33,541 nucleotides of DNA. Source: an uncultured Bacilli bacterium (GTDB taxonomy: Bacteria; Bacillota_I; Bacilli_A; RF39; UBA660). Below the pieces are notes generated by a model. The model worked only from the letters and a program-made list of their open reading frames with translations, did not search any database and had not been told where the DNA came from. Position numbers and translations under genes: made by a program. Shown piece by piece: positions 7,768-16,332 of this stretch. The stretch covers positions 1 to 33,541 of the forward strand of contig CANQSQ010000012.1 in assembly GCA_947626565.1 (NCBI GenBank). The letters run 5' to 3'. How positions within the stretch are numbered: position 1 is the stretch's first letter; each line of letters opens with the position of its first letter.

Positions 7768-8718
7768 ATGAGGAAAACTAATGAAACCAATTTGGAAAAG
7801 TATATAGAATCTATTTTTGAAGAAATGAGTGACAATGGTGAATTAGTTTCCTATGGAGAAATTAAAATTGCCCTTATTCATGATGACTATACGAATTATC
7901 ACAGACCTAAAACAAAGTATAACTGGATACATAAAATTGATATTGCTCTTTTTAAAGATGAAGAAGAAGCTGTAAAATGGATAACCGATGGCCTAGACCA
8001 AAGTGCTATAAATATGGAATATTTTTTCTCTGATATTACCAAAACTGATTTTCTAGATTTTTATCCTGATGCTCATTCTTCTATATATGTCCAAGGCTTT
8101 TTTAGAAATGCTATGGTAGAAAAAGATCCTTTCCGAGCTATTATGTTAATGTATGATTTTATAGAGTTTATTCTTTATATTTACTACTATTATGGCAAAA
8201 AATGTACCAATGAAGAAGTTCATATGACCCATATAATGAGCTATGAAGATTTAGGTAAAGAAATCGAAAGATTATTTGAAAAGCATCCCATGAATTTTGA
8301 ATATTCCAAGTATGAAGTTCCTTTTGATTTAAAAAATGGTTTTAAGAAAATCAAAAAATATTTTGGATTAGAAATTACTGGTGACTACATCAACTTTTTG
8401 GGCTGTATTATGATACTACAGCAACTTAGAAATTGTACCAAAGGGCATGGTGTTATTATAGGAAAATCTGCTAAAGCTCTTCGTGAATTTTTAGTTCAAA
8501 GTATTATGTTTATCCTAGGACTTACCGAATTTAACCGTTTTGATATTATCATAAAAGAAGATAAAATTACATGTGGCTACCGCGATATCAAAATAGTAGA
8601 CATGGCTCCATACATTATTTTATGTGATAAACAACCTTATATTTTATATGAAGAGAAAAAAAGAAAAGAATATATTAACTATTTTGATGGAAAATATACA
8701 ATTCCTGAAATTCAATAA
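7768..8718 (+). CDS. HEPN-like protein, intact main frame (cassette gene C)
   Basis: This is the first ATG within the main body of cassette gene C, giving 316 residues. The coding frame is open back to 7639, and the ATG at 7768 has no ribosome binding site, so I think the real protein starts at 7580 and the reading frame is broken by the TAAAA repeat. The sequence is soluble and largely helical. R221-N-C-T-K-G-H227-G matches the HEPN Rx4-6H motif and echoes RNRYIGHG in gene B, although the two proteins are otherwise dissimilar to my eye. I do not recognise the family. By position and motif it is the third component of the cassette, possibly a HEPN RNase toxin. It ends before a hairpin terminator. 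Confidence 0.65.
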   Translation: MRKTNETNLEKYIESIFEEMSDNGELVSYGEIKIALIHDDYTNYHRPKTKYNWIHKIDIALFKDEEEAVKWITDGLDQSAINMEYFFSDITKTDFLDFYPDAHSSIYVQGFFRNAMVEKDPFRAIMLMYDFIEFILYIYYYYGKKCTNEEVHMTHIMSYEDLGKEIERLFEKHPMNFEYSKYEVPFDLKNGFKKIKKYFGLEITGDYINFLGCIMILQQLRNCTKGHGVIIGKSAKALREFLVQSIMFILGLTEFNRFDIIIKEDKITCGYRDIKIVDMAPYIILCDKQPYILYEEKKRKEYINYFDGKYTIPEIQ

Positions 8719-8753
8719 AAAAAAGAAATTCATTTAAAGGATTTCTTTTCTTT
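8719..8753 (+). terminator. Terminator after the three-gene cassette
   Basis: AAAAGAAAT (8721-8729) pairs with ATTTCTTTT (8741-8749) around an 11-base loop and is followed by a T-rich tail. The stem is AT-rich and so weak, but its position straight after the stop codon supports the call. Confidence 0.55.
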
Positions 8754-8797
8754 ATGAGATAATAAAATTAAAAAGAATAAATAAAAAGCCAGATTTG

Positions 8798-8806
8798 TGG
8801 TATAAT
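8798..8806 (+). promoter_or_regulatory. Extended -10 promoter of uvrA
   Basis: TGGTATAAT is a perfect extended -10 element about 20 bases before the uvrA ATG, downstream of the cassette terminator. No strong -35 is visible. uvrA therefore has its own promoter, independent of uvrB. Confidence 0.55.
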
Positions 8807-8824
8807 ATGAAACAGGTGAAATAT

Positions 8825-11638
8825 ATGGATAAAATAATAATTAAGGGTGCTCGTGAAAATAATTTAAAAAATATAGATCTTGAACTACCTAAAAATAAAA
8901 TGATTGTTATGACTGGTCTATCAGGCAGTGGTAAAAGTTCTCTAGCTTTTGATACTATTTATGCCGAAGGCCAAAGAAGATATGTTGAAAGTCTTTCTGC
9001 TTATGCTAGACAATTTTTAGGTAATTCTGAAAAACCTGATGTTGATAGTATTGAAGGTTTATCTCCTGCTATTAGTATTGATCAAAAAACTACTAATAAT
9101 AATCCCCGTTCTACGGTTGGAACTGTTACTGAAATTTATGACTATTTAAGACTAGTTTTTGCTAGAGTAGGAGTTCCTTATTGTCCTAATCATCATATAC
9201 CTATAACAAGTCAAAGTGTTGAAGAAATGACTAACAAAATTTTAGAATATCCACTTGGTACCAAAATGATTATTATGTCTCCTGTTGTGCACGGCGAAAA
9301 AGGGACTCATAAAGATACCTTAGAAAATCTTCGTAAAGAAGGTTATATCAGAGTACGTGTCAATGGTGAAATGTATGACTTAAGTGAAGACATAGCTTTA
9401 GAAAAAAACAAAAAAGATAAAATAGACGTAGTAATTGACCGTATTGTATTAAAAGAAGATTCTAGAAGTCGTCTCTTTGAAGCTATTGAGCAAGCTACTA
9501 AATTATCCTCTGGTAAAGTAGTCATTGAAATACTAGGAGAAAATAAGAAAGAACTTGTTATGTCTGAATCCTTTGCTTGTCCATATTGTGAATTTTCTTT
9601 ACCTGAACTAGAACCTCGTATTTTTAGTTTTAATGCTCCCTACGGAGCTTGTCCCGATTGTAAAGGTCTAGGTATGAACTTACAAATAGATGTTGATTTA
9701 TTAATACCTAATCCTGACTTATCCATAGCTGAAGGCTGTATAAAAACATTAACTGATGATGTTGAAGGAATTGATTACAAAAAATTAGAATGTGTCTGCA
9801 AACATTATAAAATAAGTATGACAAAGCCATGGAAAAAATTAACTGCCAAACAACAAGAAGTAATTTTATATGGTTCTGACGAAATTATTCATTTTCAATA
9901 TAATTCTAAAAGTGGTAATAAATATAATACTAAAGACTTTTATGAAGGTATTGTCAATAACTTAGAAAGACGTTACATGGAAACTAGCTCTACTTGGATT
10001 AGAGAATGGCTTGAACATTACATGGTAGAACATACTTGTGATACTTGCCATGGAGCTCGTCTTAATGATGATGTTTTATCTGTAAAACTTGGTGGCAAGA
10101 ATATTTTTGAAGTTACTGAATTAAGTATTAAAGAACTTATTCCTTTCTTTAGTAATCTAAAATTAAGTGCTGAAAAAAAAGAAATTGCCAATCTTGTTTT
10201 AAAAGAAATAAATGATCGTTTAACATTTTTATCTAATGTTGGTTTAGATTATTTAACCTTAAGTCGTCAAGCTGGAACCCTTTCCGGAGGTGAAGCTCAA
10301 CGTATCCGTCTCGCAACGCAAATTGGTTCACGATTATCAGGCGTTTTATACGTATTAGATGAACCAAGTATTGGTCTTCATCAAAGAGATAATGAAAAAC
10401 TAATTAAATCTATGCAAGAGATGCGTGATCTTGGTAATACCTTAATTGTTGTAGAACATGACACTGATACTATGTTAGCTTGTGACTATTTAGTTGATAT
10501 TGGACCAGGTGCTGGTGATGCTGGTGGCAAAGTAGTTGCTAAAGGTACACCTAATGAAGTCATGGCCAATGAAGATAGTATTACTGGTCAATACTTAAGT
10601 GGCAAAAAATGCATTGAAGTACCTAAAAAGAGAAGAAAAGGCAATCAAAAATGTTTAAAAATTAAGGGTGCCAAAGAACATAACTTAAAAAATCTTGACG
10701 TTAGTATACCTCTTGGAACGTTTACTTGTATTACTGGTGTTTCTGGTAGTGGCAAAAGTACCTTAATTAATGAAATTCTTTGTAAAGCTGTTTCTAGTCA
10801 ACTTTATCATAGTAAAGAAAAACCTGGTAAACATGATAAAATTCTCGGTATTGAAAATTTAGATAAACTAGTAGCCATCTCTCAAAACCCTATTGGTCGA
10901 ACTCCTCGTTCTAATCCCGCAACCTATACAGGTGTATTTGATGATATTAGAGCTGTCTTTACTAATACCAAAGAATCTAAAATGTATGGTTTTGGAAAAA
11001 ATAGATTTTCCTTCAACGTTAAGGGAGGCCGTTGTGAAGCCTGTCGTGGTGATGGTGTCAAGAAAATTGAAATGCACTTTTTACCAGATGTATATGTTCC
11101 TTGTGAAGTTTGTCATGGAACTAGATATAATCAAGAAACATTAAACATAAAATATAAAGGCAAGAATATTGCTGAAGTTTTAGATATGCGTGTTACTGAA
11201 GCTATTACTTTTTTTGAAAATATTCCTAAAATAAAACACAAATTACAAGTACTAGAAGACGTTGGTCTTGGTTATATAAAACTAGGTCAAAGTGCTCCTA
11301 CGCTATCTGGTGGCGAAGCTGAAAGAGTTAAATTAGCTAAAGAACTACAGAAAAAAGCTACCGGCAAAACCCTATTTGTTTTAGATGAACCAACTACTGG
11401 TTTACATACTGATGATATCAAACGTTTACTTGCAATTTTACAAAAAATAGTAGATAATAAAGATACCGTTGTAGTCATAGAACACAACTTAGATGTTATC
11501 AAAGTAGCAGACTATATCATAGATTTAGGACCAGAAGGTGGCGATGCTGGAGGAACCATTGTTGCCAAAGGAACACCGGAAGAAGTTGCTAAAGTAAAAG
11601 AGTCCTATACTGGTCAGTTTTTAAAGAAAATTATTTAG
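8825..11638 (+). CDS. uvrA: UvrABC excision nuclease subunit A
   Basis: UvrA is the damage-sensing ABC-type ATPase that delivers UvrB to lesions. The 937-residue protein has two ABC cassettes, with Walker A motifs GLSGSGKS near residue 33 and GVSGSGKS near residue 640, signature motifs SGGEAQRI and SGGEAERV, and paired zinc-binding cysteines (CPYC/CPDC in the first half, CEAC/CEVC in the second). The frame extends ten codons upstream, but ATG 8825 is chosen because it follows AGGTGA and gives the family's usual start, MDKIIIKGARENNLKN. It heads an operon of uvrA, a YvlD-like gene, lgt, yvcK and whiA with gaps of 10 bases or less. Confidence 0.98.
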   Translation: MDKIIIKGARENNLKNIDLELPKNKMIVMTGLSGSGKSSLAFDTIYAEGQRRYVESLSAYARQFLGNSEKPDVDSIEGLSPAISIDQKTTNNNPRSTVGTVTEIYDYLRLVFARVGVPYCPNHHIPITSQSVEEMTNKILEYPLGTKMIIMSPVVHGEKGTHKDTLENLRKEGYIRVRVNGEMYDLSEDIALEKNKKDKIDVVIDRIVLKEDSRSRLFEAIEQATKLSSGKVVIEILGENKKELVMSESFACPYCEFSLPELEPRIFSFNAPYGACPDCKGLGMNLQIDVDLLIPNPDLSIAEGCIKTLTDDVEGIDYKKLECVCKHYKISMTKPWKKLTAKQQEVILYGSDEIIHFQYNSKSGNKYNTKDFYEGIVNNLERRYMETSSTWIREWLEHYMVEHTCDTCHGARLNDDVLSVKLGGKNIFEVTELSIKELIPFFSNLKLSAEKKEIANLVLKEINDRLTFLSNVGLDYLTLSRQAGTLSGGEAQRIRLATQIGSRLSGVLYVLDEPSIGLHQRDNEKLIKSMQEMRDLGNTLIVVEHDTDTMLACDYLVDIGPGAGDAGGKVVAKGTPNEVMANEDSITGQYLSGKKCIEVPKKRRKGNQKCLKIKGAKEHNLKNLDVSIPLGTFTCITGVSGSGKSTLINEILCKAVSSQLYHSKEKPGKHDKILGIENLDKLVAISQNPIGRTPRSNPATYTGVFDDIRAVFTNTKESKMYGFGKNRFSFNVKGGRCEACRGDGVKKIEMHFLPDVYVPCEVCHGTRYNQETLNIKYKGKNIAEVLDMRVTEAITFFENIPKIKHKLQVLEDVGLGYIKLGQSAPTLSGGEAERVKLAKELQKKATGKTLFVLDEPTTGLHTDDIKRLLAILQKIVDNKDTVVVIEHNLDVIKVADYIIDLGPEGGDAGGTIVAKGTPEEVAKVKESYTGQFLKKII

Positions 11639-11647
11639 GAGAAAAAG

Positions 11648-12070
11648 ATGCATTTAGAAAATGATAAAAAGAAAAATTTAATTGTTTATTTTATAGAATG
11701 GCTAATATACATGTTAGGTTATACAATAGTTTTCATTATTGTAACTAGCTTTTTTAAAAGCGTCTATATTGACAGACATCATTTTTTCTTATGGTCATTC
11801 ATTATTGTCTTTGTCATTTATTTATTAAATCAAACAATAAAACCTATTTTAGTAACCTTAACTATTCCTATAACAGGTTTAACTCTGGGGTTATTTTATC
11901 CTTGCATAAATGTTTTTATTCTCAAATTAACTGATTGGTTATTAAGAAGTCATTTTGAATTAACCAAATTATATATCCTTTTCTTCTTAGCTATCCTTTT
12001 ATCAATAACTAAATATTTATTACAGGAAATAATCAAAAAAATTATAAAGAAGGTTAAAGTCCATGGATAA
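11648..12070 (+). CDS. YvlD-like / superfamily IV holin-type membrane protein
   Basis: A 140-residue protein with four hydrophobic segments (about 12-34, 46-62, 68-95 and 106-125). The core around NQTIKPILVTLTIPITGLTLG is typical of the YvlD family, also annotated as 'mycobacterial four-TM phage holin, superfamily IV'; despite that name these are chromosomal membrane proteins of unclear role. A yvlD gene close to uvrA and lgt is also found in Bacillus, which supports the call. The ribosome binding site AGGAGAAA lies just after the uvrA stop, and the end overlaps lgt by 8 bases. Confidence 0.75.
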   Translation: MHLENDKKKNLIVYFIEWLIYMLGYTIVFIIVTSFFKSVYIDRHHFFLWSFIIVFVIYLLNQTIKPILVTLTIPITGLTLGLFYPCINVFILKLTDWLLRSHFELTKLYILFFLAILLSITKYLLQEIIKKIIKKVKVHG

Positions 12071-12893
12071 AATAGCTCTCAATTTAGGTTTTATACAAAT
12101 ATATTGGTATTCTATAATGATTTTTACAGCTTTAGTTGTAGGCTGTATAGTTATTTTTTTAGAAGCTAAAAAACAAAAATTACAAGAAGAATTTTTGCTT
12201 AATTTAATTTTTTATTCTGTCATTTTAGGTGTTTTTGGAGCTAGACTTTATTATTGTCTTTTTAATCTTTCTTATTATTTAGCTAATCCATTAGAGATAT
12301 TTCAATTATGGAATGGCGGTTTAGCAATTCACGGAGGAATTATTACAGCTTTAATTTTTATAATATATTATTGTAAAAAGCATCAAGTTAATATTTATAA
12401 ATTGTTAGATATATTGGTTGTTGGTCTTATAATCGGTCAAGCTATTGGTCGTTGGGGTAATTTTTTTAATCAGGAAGCTTATGGTAATATAACTACTTTA
12501 GCCAAACTACAACATCTTCATATTCCGTCTTTTATAATCAATAATATGTATATTCTAGGTAATTATCGCCAACCAACTTTTTTATATGAATCTATTTTAT
12601 GTCTACTAGGCTTTCTTCTTATGCTTTGTCTTAGAAAGTTTCATAAACGAATGCAAACATCAACTCTAACCGGTTTTTATCTACTTTGGTATGGATTTAC
12701 TCGCTTCTTCATTGAAAGTATGCGCAGTGACTCTTTAATGTTAGGTCCTTTTAAAATGGCTCAATTAGTTTCCATTGTTTTCATTTTTGTTGGCCTTTTC
12801 TTTTTATTAAAAAATTTCAAAGACTATGATGAAACGCATAATTATCAAAAGATGGACATATATATAAAAAATAAAAAGCACAAAATTAAATAG
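12063..12893 (+). CDS. lgt: Prolipoprotein diacylglyceryl transferase
   Basis: Lgt is the membrane enzyme that attaches diacylglycerol from phosphatidylglycerol to the lipobox cysteine of prolipoproteins, the first step of lipoprotein maturation. The 276-residue protein has about seven membrane segments. The conserved motifs are present: GGLAIHGG near residue 85, the Lgt signature GRWGNFFNQEAYG (129-141), PTFLYES, and an MRSDS segment near residue 220. The start overlaps the upstream gene by 8 bases and has an AAGAAGG site. yvcK begins 10 bases downstream. The C-terminal tail after residue 255 is lysine-rich and cytoplasmic. Confidence 0.96.
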   Translation: MDKIALNLGFIQIYWYSIMIFTALVVGCIVIFLEAKKQKLQEEFLLNLIFYSVILGVFGARLYYCLFNLSYYLANPLEIFQLWNGGLAIHGGIITALIFIIYYCKKHQVNIYKLLDILVVGLIIGQAIGRWGNFFNQEAYGNITTLAKLQHLHIPSFIINNMYILGNYRQPTFLYESILCLLGFLLMLCLRKFHKRMQTSTLTGFYLLWYGFTRFFIESMRSDSLMLGPFKMAQLVSIVFIFVGLFFLLKNFKDYDETHNYQKMDIYIKNKKHKIK

Positions 12894-12903
12894 GAGGTTA
12901 TTT

Positions 12904-13857
12904 ATGTATAAAAAAGTTGTTGTTTTAGGTGGAGGAACAGGTATATCTTATCTACTAAGAGGTTTAAAAGATTTTCCAGTCGACATAACGGCTGTAATTA
13001 CTGTTTCTGATAATGGTCAATCTACTGGTAAATTACGTCAAGAATTTCATACCCCAGCTGTTGGTGATATCAGAAAAGTTATTACGAACCTTTCTCAAAT
13101 AGATGAACCTATCAAAGAAATGATGTCTTATCGTTTTAATACCTCAAGTGATTTAGATGGTCATGCTGTAGGTAACTTAATATTAACAGCTATGTTAGAT
13201 ATTACAGGTTCCTTACAAGAATCTATCAAAAGTCTTAGTAAAATACTTGACGTCCGTCATACGGTACTACCTATTTCTGAAGATTCTGATTTAACATTAA
13301 TGGCCATTGACAAAGATAAGAATGTAATTGAAGGTGAAGAACAAATTACTAAAGCCCATCGTCAATATGAAAGAATTTATTATAAAAATGAACCTAAGGT
13401 TTTACCAGAAGTTCTTCAAGCTCTAGAAACGGCCGATTTAATTATTTTTAGTATGGGAAGTCTATATACTAGTATATTACCAAATATTATTTGCCAAGAA
13501 GTAAAAGAAACCCTAAATAAAACTAAGGCTCCAATTATTTATTTATGTAATGCCGTTACTCAACCTGGGGAAACGGATAATTTCACCGTCAGTGACCACG
13601 TTAAATTAATAAACAAATACTTAGATAAGAAAAAAATTGATGCTGTAATTGCCAGCAACAGTAAAATTGCTGACGAAATAGCTCAAAAATATGAAACTGA
13701 AGAACAAAAAAATCCTGTCAAAATTGATTATCAAGAATTAGAAAAAATAGGAGTAGAATTAATCGAAGATGACCTATGCATAGTAGAAGATAACACGATA
13801 AGACATAATAGTTTAAAATTAAGTTCCTTAGTTTTCTCCTATTTAATGAGAAACTAA
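12904..13857 (+). CDS. yvcK: YvcK/CofD-like UDP-sugar-binding protein
   Basis: YvcK (also called gluconeogenesis factor) is a Rossmann-fold protein that binds UDP-sugars and, in Bacillus, is needed for growth on gluconeogenic carbon and for normal cell-wall synthesis. The 317 residues show the family's N-terminal glycine-rich motif VVLGGGTGISYLLRGLK, the SDNGQSTGKLR segment (about residues 37-47) and GDIRKV, typical of the CofD/YvcK superfamily. It is followed by whiA with TAATG overlap, the usual order. rapZ (yvcJ), which normally precedes yvcK, is absent and lgt takes its place. The ribosome binding site is AGGAGG. Confidence 0.93.
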   Translation: MYKKVVVLGGGTGISYLLRGLKDFPVDITAVITVSDNGQSTGKLRQEFHTPAVGDIRKVITNLSQIDEPIKEMMSYRFNTSSDLDGHAVGNLILTAMLDITGSLQESIKSLSKILDVRHTVLPISEDSDLTLMAIDKDKNVIEGEEQITKAHRQYERIYYKNEPKVLPEVLQALETADLIIFSMGSLYTSILPNIICQEVKETLNKTKAPIIYLCNAVTQPGETDNFTVSDHVKLINKYLDKKKIDAVIASNSKIADEIAQKYETEEQKNPVKIDYQELEKIGVELIEDDLCIVEDNTIRHNSLKLSSLVFSYLMRN

Positions 13858-14789
13858 TGTCTTTTACTACAACCATAAAAGAAGAAATAGCAAAAATAAA
13901 AAATACAAAGTCAGAAATGATTGCTGAACTTTCTGGTTTTGTTAGAAATAATGCTAATTATAGTGATGGGATTTTGACTTTAACTTCTGAAAATATTACA
14001 ACAATTAATCGAATTAAAACTTTCTTTAAAGATTTATACCAAGTAGATCTCCAAGAAAATATTATAAGTAATCTAAACTTTAGTAAGAAAAAATTATATT
14101 CTTTAACTATTACTCCCTCAAGTACTTTTTTTCTTCAAGATTTAGGATACTTAGATGAACAAAAGCAACGCCTTGATTCACCTCCTAACTATATAGTAGG
14201 AGCTAATGAAGAAATTAGAGCGTATTTAAGAGGTGTCTTTCTATGTGTAGGTAGTATCAATGACCCTAAAACTTCTAGATATCACATGGAATTACTTATA
14301 AACAGTCCTACTGAATCTGTTTTTGTTCAAAAATTATTAAATATCTTTGACTTAAATGCTAAAATACTTACTCGTGATAAAGGCTTTATGATTTATATAA
14401 AAGAAGCTGAAAAGATAAGTGACTTTATCAAAATCCTTGGAGCTAATAATGCTGTTATGTACTTTGAAAATGTCCGTATATATCATGAACAAAAGAATAA
14501 GACCAATCGTCTTAATAATTGCGAACAAGCTAATATTGATCGTATTGTTCAAACTGCTACGCTTCAACTTGAACAAATTCGTATCATTGAAGATACCTCT
14601 AGTATTGAATTATTAGATGATAAAACTAAAGAAGCTCTTGAATATCGTAAAAAATACCCTGAAGCTTCTCTTAAAGAACTAGCCGAAATTATTTCTTTAG
14701 AAACAGGCAAGACCATAACCAAGTCAGGCTTAAATCATCGTCTTCGTAAAATAAAAGAATTATCTGAAAGACTGCAAAAAAAATGTTAA
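13857..14789 (+). CDS. whiA: WhiA, DNA-binding regulator / cell-division factor
   Basis: WhiA is a conserved Gram-positive protein with a degenerate LAGLIDADG homing-endonuclease-like N-terminal half and a C-terminal helix-turn-helix. It controls sporulation genes in Streptomyces and affects cell division and nucleoid behaviour in Bacillus. This 310-residue copy has the LAGLIDADG-like segment AYLRGVFLCVGSINDP (about residues 122-137) and the HTH stretch with SLKELAEI and SGLNHRLRKI near the C-terminus. Its ATG overlaps the yvcK stop (TAATG), so translation is coupled. Its own stop lies inside the left arm of a bidirectional terminator. Confidence 0.95.
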   Translation: MSFTTTIKEEIAKIKNTKSEMIAELSGFVRNNANYSDGILTLTSENITTINRIKTFFKDLYQVDLQENIISNLNFSKKKLYSLTITPSSTFFLQDLGYLDEQKQRLDSPPNYIVGANEEIRAYLRGVFLCVGSINDPKTSRYHMELLINSPTESVFVQKLLNIFDLNAKILTRDKGFMIYIKEAEKISDFIKILGANNAVMYFENVRIYHEQKNKTNRLNNCEQANIDRIVQTATLQLEQIRIIEDTSSIELLDDKTKEALEYRKKYPEASLKELAEIISLETGKTITKSGLNHRLRKIKELSERLQKKC

Positions 14790-14809
14790 CTTAATTGTTA
14801 ACATTTTTT
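14778..14809. terminator. Bidirectional terminator between whiA and the minus-strand gene
   Basis: AAAAAATGTTAAC and GTTAACATTTTTT form a perfect 13-bp stem with the 6-base loop TTAATT. A/T runs on both sides let it work in either direction. The whiA stop codon is in the left arm and the opposing gene's stop codon is in the loop. Confidence 0.9.
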
Positions 14810-15630
14810 ACATGTACTTTATTTTTATCTTTTCGTGGAATTCTATCTTCATAATATTCTAAATATATTTCCTGACAAATTTTTACAGCCTTCCAAAAAT
14901 CTTGCAAATTCAAAACTTTACTTAAAGAAGAATCAGCAAACTGAATTTTAAATTTTAAACTTAAAATTCTAGAATCATCAACCATTTTTCCTTGCTCATC
15001 ATATAATAAATCATTTACAAAAAATAAAGCACTCTTAATATTCTCATTACTAATAGCTAAAAAAACAGAATTTTCCATAACATCAGTAACTCTTTTTTCT
15101 AAAGTTGCCTTATTTGTTTTTAACTCTAATATTTTTAAGTTACTATCACTAGCTAAACCATCACTAACTAAATCATATTTATCATCATTATCTTTAATAT
15201 CAATTAACAAACTATAATCCATTATTCCTTGAGCGAAATTAATACTTCGTAAAATTTCCAAACCCTTTTCACCATAATTTTTATAAACCATGGCTAACAT
15301 ATTCTGAATATTTTCTAAATCTTGTTGCTTCAAGTAACAACCCGCTGTAAAAGCCTCGCAAGCCGGATCAAAAGCCTGTACTAAAGCTTCATCCCACCTT
15401 GAATTAATTCCATATTTAAAAGCCTTTAAAAAATCCCTAGATAATAATTCTTTATTATATAAACAAAAAGAACCTTCTATATCTTCACCAAACATCTTTT
15501 CTAAGCGTTTATAAATTATTTTCATGCCATATGGATTATTATACCAAGCATCCACAAAATCCTTATCATCCCACAACAAATCACTAACCAAAAAGTTCTC
15601 TTCGTCCACTTCTGTTTTTAAATTAACCAT
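14791..15630 (-). CDS. Hypothetical protein with a possible PD-(D/E)XK-like ELK motif
   Basis: I do not recognise this 279-residue soluble protein. The start is the ATG at 15630 with a good AAAGGAGAAA site. The middle region holds DLVSDGLA followed about 9 residues later by ILELKTNK (near residues 156-178). A D...ExK pair on consecutive strands is the signature of PD-(D/E)XK nucleases, but short motifs like this occur by chance, so that idea is speculative. The rest is acidic and helical, with no membrane segment. It lies 36 bases downstream of clpP on the same strand and is likely cotranscribed with it; it runs towards whiA. Confidence 0.8.
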   Translation of the reverse strand: MVNLKTEVDEENFLVSDLLWDDKDFVDAWYNNPYGMKIIYKRLEKMFGEDIEGSFCLYNKELLSRDFLKAFKYGINSRWDEALVQAFDPACEAFTAGCYLKQQDLENIQNMLAMVYKNYGEKGLEILRSINFAQGIMDYSLLIDIKDNDDKYDLVSDGLASDSNLKILELKTNKATLEKRVTDVMENSVFLAISNENIKSALFFVNDLLYDEQGKMVDDSRILSLKFKIQFADSSLSKVLNLQDFWKAVKICQEIYLEYYEDRIPRKDKNKVHVKNVNN

Positions 15631-15666
15631 AACTATTTCTCCTTTTGTGGACTTATTCTAGCACAC

Positions 15667-16248
15667 TTAAGATTTACTTTCAATTATTTTATCAACTAAA
15701 CCATATTCTAAGGCTTCTTTAGCATCTAAATAATTATCTCGTTCCGTATCCTTTTCGATTTTTCGTAAACTTTGTTTAGTATTTTTAGCTAAAATTTTAT
15801 TTAAACGGTCTTTTAAATTATCAATTCTATCAGAAGCTATTCTAATATCTGTTGCTTGGCCCTGTGCTCCTCCTAATGGTTGATGAATCATAACATCCGC
15901 ATTTGGCAAAATTAATCTTTTTCCTATCGTTCCACTTGCTAATAAAAAAGCTCCCATACTAGCTGCTATACCCATACAAATTGTAGAAATATCACTTTTA
16001 ACAAAATTCATAGTATCATAAATTGCTAATCCAGCGGATACAGAACCACCCGGCGAATTAATATAAATTGAAATATCATCATTACTAAGAGCATCTAAAT
16101 ATAATAATTGCGCAATAACACTATTTGCTGTATTATCATTAATTTCTCCACTAATAAAAATAATTCTATCCTTTAATAATCGAGAAAATATATCATAACT
16201 TCTTTCTCCATTTATTTCTTTATCAATAACTATAGGTACAAGATTCAT
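15667..16248 (-). CDS. clpP: ATP-dependent Clp protease proteolytic subunit
   Basis: ClpP is the serine protease that forms a two-ring chamber and degrades proteins unfolded by ClpX or ClpC. The 193-residue length is normal. The catalytic triad is intact and at standard positions: S97 in [10 protein letters not shown]122 in MIHQPLGG, and D171. The oxyanion-region motif [11 protein letters not shown] (64-74) is also present. The ATG at 16248 has only a weak GGA ribosome binding site, and a stronger AAAGGAA lies about 26 bases upstream, too far away; an in-frame stop sits two codons before the ATG, so this start is forced. I saw no CtsR-type tandem heptads in the promoter region. Confidence 0.97.
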   Translation of the reverse strand: MNLVPIVIDKEINGERSYDIFSRLLKDRIIFISGEINDNTANSVIAQLLYLDALSNDDISIYINSPGGSVSAGLAIYDTMNFVKSDISTICMGIAASMGAFLLASGTIGKRLILPNADVMIHQPLGGAQGQATDIRIASDRIDNLKDRLNKILAKNTKQSLRKIEKDTERDNYLDAKEALEYGLVDKIIESKS

Positions 16249-16309
16249 ACTTTAATCCATCAAAGACTACTTGATTCCTTTCTTTTAATATTTTTTACTA
16301 TCTATACAT

Positions 16310-16315
16310 AGTATA
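16310..16315 (-). promoter_or_regulatory. Possible clpP -10 element
   Basis: TATACT on the minus strand, about 60 bases before the clpP start. The matching -35 would lie close to the palindrome at 16333-16348. It is weak because no clear -35 hexamer is present. Confidence 0.35.
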
Positions 16316-16332
16316 ATGTAAATAAAAAAAAT

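Noticed and set aside
3745-8718. Mobile element carrying the cassette
   Set aside because: I found no integrase, transposase, flanking direct repeats or tRNA target at either edge, and base composition matches the neighbours, so I call only an insertion by context.
10893-11144. Second frame inside uvrA
   Set aside because: It overlaps a conserved zinc-binding region of UvrA in another frame and has no initiation signal.
16249-16290. Tiny upstream reading frame (TTG-ATG-GAT-TAA) coupled to clpP
   Set aside because: It is too short to support, and the spacing from AAAGGAA is poor; noted only as a reason the clpP ribosome binding site looks weak.
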